From Syngnathus acus (Eukaryota; Chordata; Actinopteri; Syngnathiformes; Syngnathidae): a stretch of 64,000 nucleotides of DNA. Below the pieces are notes generated by a model. It had not been told where the DNA came from. It ran no database searches and was given only the letters and a program-made list of their open reading frames with translations. Below, piece by piece: positions 61,401-64,000 of the stretch (the stretch's first letter is position 1; each line of letters begins with the position of its first letter). The DNA lies in contig NC_051101.1 of the NCBI RefSeq assembly GCF_901709675.1, forward strand, positions 3,719,501 through 3,783,500, read 5' to 3'. The position numbers and the translations under genes were made by a program.

Positions 61401-61480
61401 ATATAGATTTTCTACATTTTATATATGCAATCTACAAAAGATATGTATCTATATTATATTATTTATTCATCGCTCATTTT
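58433..61480. other. Non-coding stretch with degenerate repeats
   Basis: No exon recognised. It includes a decayed TTTAGTC-rich segment (about 59160-59400) resembling old MITE DNA, GGTTTAGG/GGATTAGGG-like words (59530-59560 and 60060-60260), and a degenerate GTGTGAGACA-type array at 60280-60540. Confidence 0.45.
60280..60540 (+). repeat. Degenerate GTGTGAGACAC-type minisatellite
   Basis: GTGAG(A/C)(C/T)AC-like words recur about every 35-50 bases (TCGTGTGAGACACC, AAGTGTGAGATCCC, CATGTGAGACAAAG, TGTGTGAGATCCAAG, CGTGCGAGACACGG), separated by AAA-rich linkers. Old and diverged. Confidence 0.5.
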
Positions 61481-61499
61481 ATTTATATTGTTATTTTTT

Positions 61500-61650
61500 G
61501 TGTATTATTTATTGTTTGTGCCTTCTTGCTTTTATTTTGTGTCGTCTACTTGTATGTCTCGTCACCGTGGGATAGAGAAAACGGAATTTCGGTTTCTTTG
61601 TGTGTCTCGACGTATGAAGGGATTGACAATAAAGCTGACTTTGACTTTAT
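61500..61650 (+). mobile_element. 3' end of a dispersed fish repeat (SINE/LINE-like tail)
   Basis: GGGATAGAGAAAACGGAATT, TTTCTTTGTGTGTCTCGAC and GACAATAAAGCTGACTTTGA, followed by ACTTT, form a block recognised as a recurrent teleost repeat 3' end with a GACTTT-type tail. The 5' part could not be delimited. Confidence 0.5.
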
Positions 61651-63454
61651 AACATTTATGTCTATATTTATTCTTGCAAATACATACTTCTCACCCCATA
61701 CATGCAAATACATATCTGAGAATTGTTTGGAAAATCACATGGCTGTTTCAATAATATTTTAATTTTCAAATTTTTTTTACAATTAAATTCCATTAATTGC
61801 AAAGTCGTACATTGGTCAATAATGTTACACTCCAGTCCTGGAGGTGGCAGTAACGCTCAATGTAAACTGTTTTACCAAAACAATAAAAAAAAATCAAGAC
61901 AAAGTAGTTTGACGAATCTGTTTTTCTATAATATCCAAAGTTGAAAACGATGTTTTAATTTCTCTTTGATCCAGCACTCCACTTTTTTTTTTTTTTTACA
62001 CCAAAATTATCTTGTCGTACACAAACTCACTTTAAGTCACGCTCCTGCGGAGGTAATAAAACAAACACTTTGATTTTGAATTTTCAGCCAACATGCTTTG
62101 CTTTGAATTCCTCTGATTATTATTCCTTGCTCAGTGTTTCAAACAAACAATGCGTCTCTCTGATGCGCTCGGCTTGAGGTAAGCTTAGAAAGATCCCGCG
62201 CAAAAGTTTTTTTTTTCCTTTTTCTTTTTGTAATTGAACTCAAAGCAGTGGGTGCATCTGTATTCTAAACGTTACTTGAGGCAAGGTAAGAATAAAGAAA
62301 AATGCTATAAAAATATGACTGCAATAAGACACACAGCGTTTTGGGAAGGGAGGTTATTACGTTTCTTGTTAAGTATTCCCAAAAGACGAGCGTTCACCTT
62401 CACCAACAAGGCTGTCGATTTCATTTATGTTATGATTGCCAATGATTTTATTTTTCAGGGAGAGTGGCGGAGTTTTGACGCTGCACAGATGGCGATGGGC
62501 CGTCCCTTAAGGAAAGGAAAAAAAAAAAAAAACATGCTGCGAGCGATCAATGGATAACATGTGGCTTCCCCTTGTGGCAGTTTGAGCGAATCATTTACAT
62601 TTTTAGACACTCCAGTCTGGAGCTATTTACAGTTATGAACCGTCGGGGATTCGGCGTCCCGCTCAAGGACACCCAGGGTGGATGGAAGGCCCCGATTTCA
62701 ACCTACGTGCTAAATTCAGGGTAAAAAACAATGTCAGCTGCAGACCCATAAAGTCCATTCGTTTTATTTGATGCCTTAAGGGAGAGGAGAGGGAGGGTAT
62801 GTTCACAGGCGCCAGTGAAGGACGCTTAGAAGAATCCGATTGATTGAATGATTGATTGATTTGGTATGCGATTTCGGATCGATTCTTTTCAAGGTGATAT
62901 CTGTATTTGTTTTTGTCAGCACGGCATCAGTTGCCATTTTCCCATCAATTCACCTCGCCGCTCGTCAGCAATATGTCGTCATTCGGGCTCAGTCAATTAA
63001 ACGCAACATAAAAAAGTGCAGTCAAAGCTTCATAACTATTTTACGACCGCCGCGACTGAGTAAAAGCGCAAAGAGTCAAAGTTGTGTGTGCGTTTAAATT
63101 AAACACATAAAGTGAGCTTTCATCAATAGAGCAAAAACAAAACAAAACCGGGCTTTACCTTGGCCTCCGAAGCCGTTCCGAAGAAGAGCCAGCCCCGGGT
63201 TGCACTAAATCCTGGTGGCGAAAACAGCAGCAGATTTACATGCAAATAGGACGAGCCGCGCCGGCGTTTGTCTCGTCCTTTCAATTGTTGCGCCTCGCAA
63301 ACAAGCCACTTAACGGCGGGCGAACGTGGCGGCACCTTTGCCAAAGTCATCACAACTTCCCCATAAATCACCAGCGTTCCTAACCGGGCCTCTGGCACAC
63401 CTCCGCTCGTCATAGACTCTCGACTGAGAATCCTCAGTGGAGGCGAGAGCAGGT
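61651..63454. other. Non-coding stretch, no gene confirmed
   Basis: AT-rich to about 62.9 kb. GGAGGTGGCAGTAACGCTCA at 61850 resembles the CCAGTAGGTGTCGGTAATGC word of the fold-back arm. From 63.1 kb the sequence is CpG-rich, with a minus-strand open frame (63123-63413) of unknown status. Confidence 0.45.
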
Positions 63455-63592
63455 AGCTGGCAAGCTAGCTAATGATCTAGCTAACGAGCTAGCTAACAGG
63501 CTAGCTAGCATGTGCGCACAGTTGCGGCAAAATCGGAGGTTTTTCTCGGCAAAATCAGAGGTTCTCGGCAAAATCAGAGGTTTTTCTCGGCT
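63455..63592 (+). repeat. Two short tandem repeats: GCTAGCTAAC-type and CGGCAAAATCAGAGG-type
   Basis: 63455-63512 is built from GCTAGCTAAC/TGA units of about 15 bases. 63525-63592 holds three copies of CGGCAAAATC(A/G)GAGGTT followed by TTTCT, the middle copy lacking the T-rich part. Confidence 0.85.
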
Positions 63593-64000
63593 GTTACGTC
63601 TAGGGAAGGCCAATCGGTTGAAAAGTGTGTGAAAAGCCTTAATGACTCAACAACGTCACAATGAAGGCATGCTGAGGAGACTCTGCGTGCAATCAAACAG
63701 TCATTCAACATTTGAGTAGTCGCAGCAGCTCGAGAGCCAAAACACACGCGGGTAGCTTGTGTTGTTCTAGTCCGCCCGCGCTTGACAGCACTTCTAAATT
63801 TAAACACGAGCGAGCGGCAAAAATACAAGCACTGCTCTTAAAAAGATCCTGCAAGAGTTTTGACCTCTTCACCGGCGCGAGACACACACAACGCTGCAAG
63901 CTCCAACCGATGGGTTTAACTTTTTAATCAAAGGCTTAAAAATGTGTTTGGAAAACAGATTATTGATTTTAAAAGTTGAATGCGGTCGAGTTTTTAATTT
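63593..64000. other. Non-coding stretch at window end
   Basis: No exon recognised. Overlapping short open frames on both strands have no family resemblance. Confidence 0.4.

Overview
This looks like nuclear DNA from a teleost fish. The evidence is vertebrate split-gene structure with GT-AG introns, two vertebrate-specific gene families, long CA microsatellites, frequent 'TTAGCATTAGC'-type words, and many dispersed repeats of a style common in ray-finned fish (tRNA-headed SINEs, hAT- and Tc1/pogo-type MITEs). The species cannot be fixed from sequence alone. There is no operon, CRISPR array, phage or bacterial feature.

Two genes are supported. (1) On the + strand, exons 2-8 of iglon5, a GPI-anchored three-Ig-domain neural adhesion protein, run from 30559 to 42858. 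All seven exons have consensus splice sites and the reading frame is kept through every junction (313 residues plus stop). The signal-peptide exon 1 was not found; the roughly 30 kb to the left is probably intron 1 and/or upstream DNA. (2) On the - strand, an intronless class A GPCR of the short-chain free fatty acid receptor type (FFAR2/FFAR3) lies at 54283-55290, with all the known carboxylate-binding residues present. The genes point towards each other.

Layout: 1-30.5 kb is non-coding, with blocks of a degenerate ~40-bp minisatellite (3.9-7.35 kb), a second degenerate array (12.1-12.64 kb), SINE copies at 19.4 and 21.6 kb, a polypurine tract at 25.5 kb, and microsatellites. 30.5-42.9 kb is iglon5, whose introns carry a 98-bp CA repeat 68 bp after exon 2, a TA-flanked MITE, and a hAT MITE ending 59 bp before exon 4. 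42.9-45.1 kb is probable 3' UTR with a Tc1-type MITE. 46.9-50.7 kb is the most structured part of the window: a large imperfect inverted repeat (fold-back element) whose centre holds 235-bp tandem units, each containing a 90-bp hairpin, and 157-bp tandem units, each containing an inverted CCAAT box plus a perfect CRE. SINEs interrupt only its left arm. 57.3-58.4 kb is a hAT element with perfect 17-bp terminal repeats and an 8-bp target duplication, nested inside a pogo-like MITE and keeping a decayed transposase C-terminus. The rest to 64 kb shows only simple or degenerate repeats.

The two genes have unrelated jobs (neuronal surface adhesion; sensing of acetate, propionate and butyrate) and nothing here suggests they act together. 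The less ordinary material is the repeat architecture between and around them.
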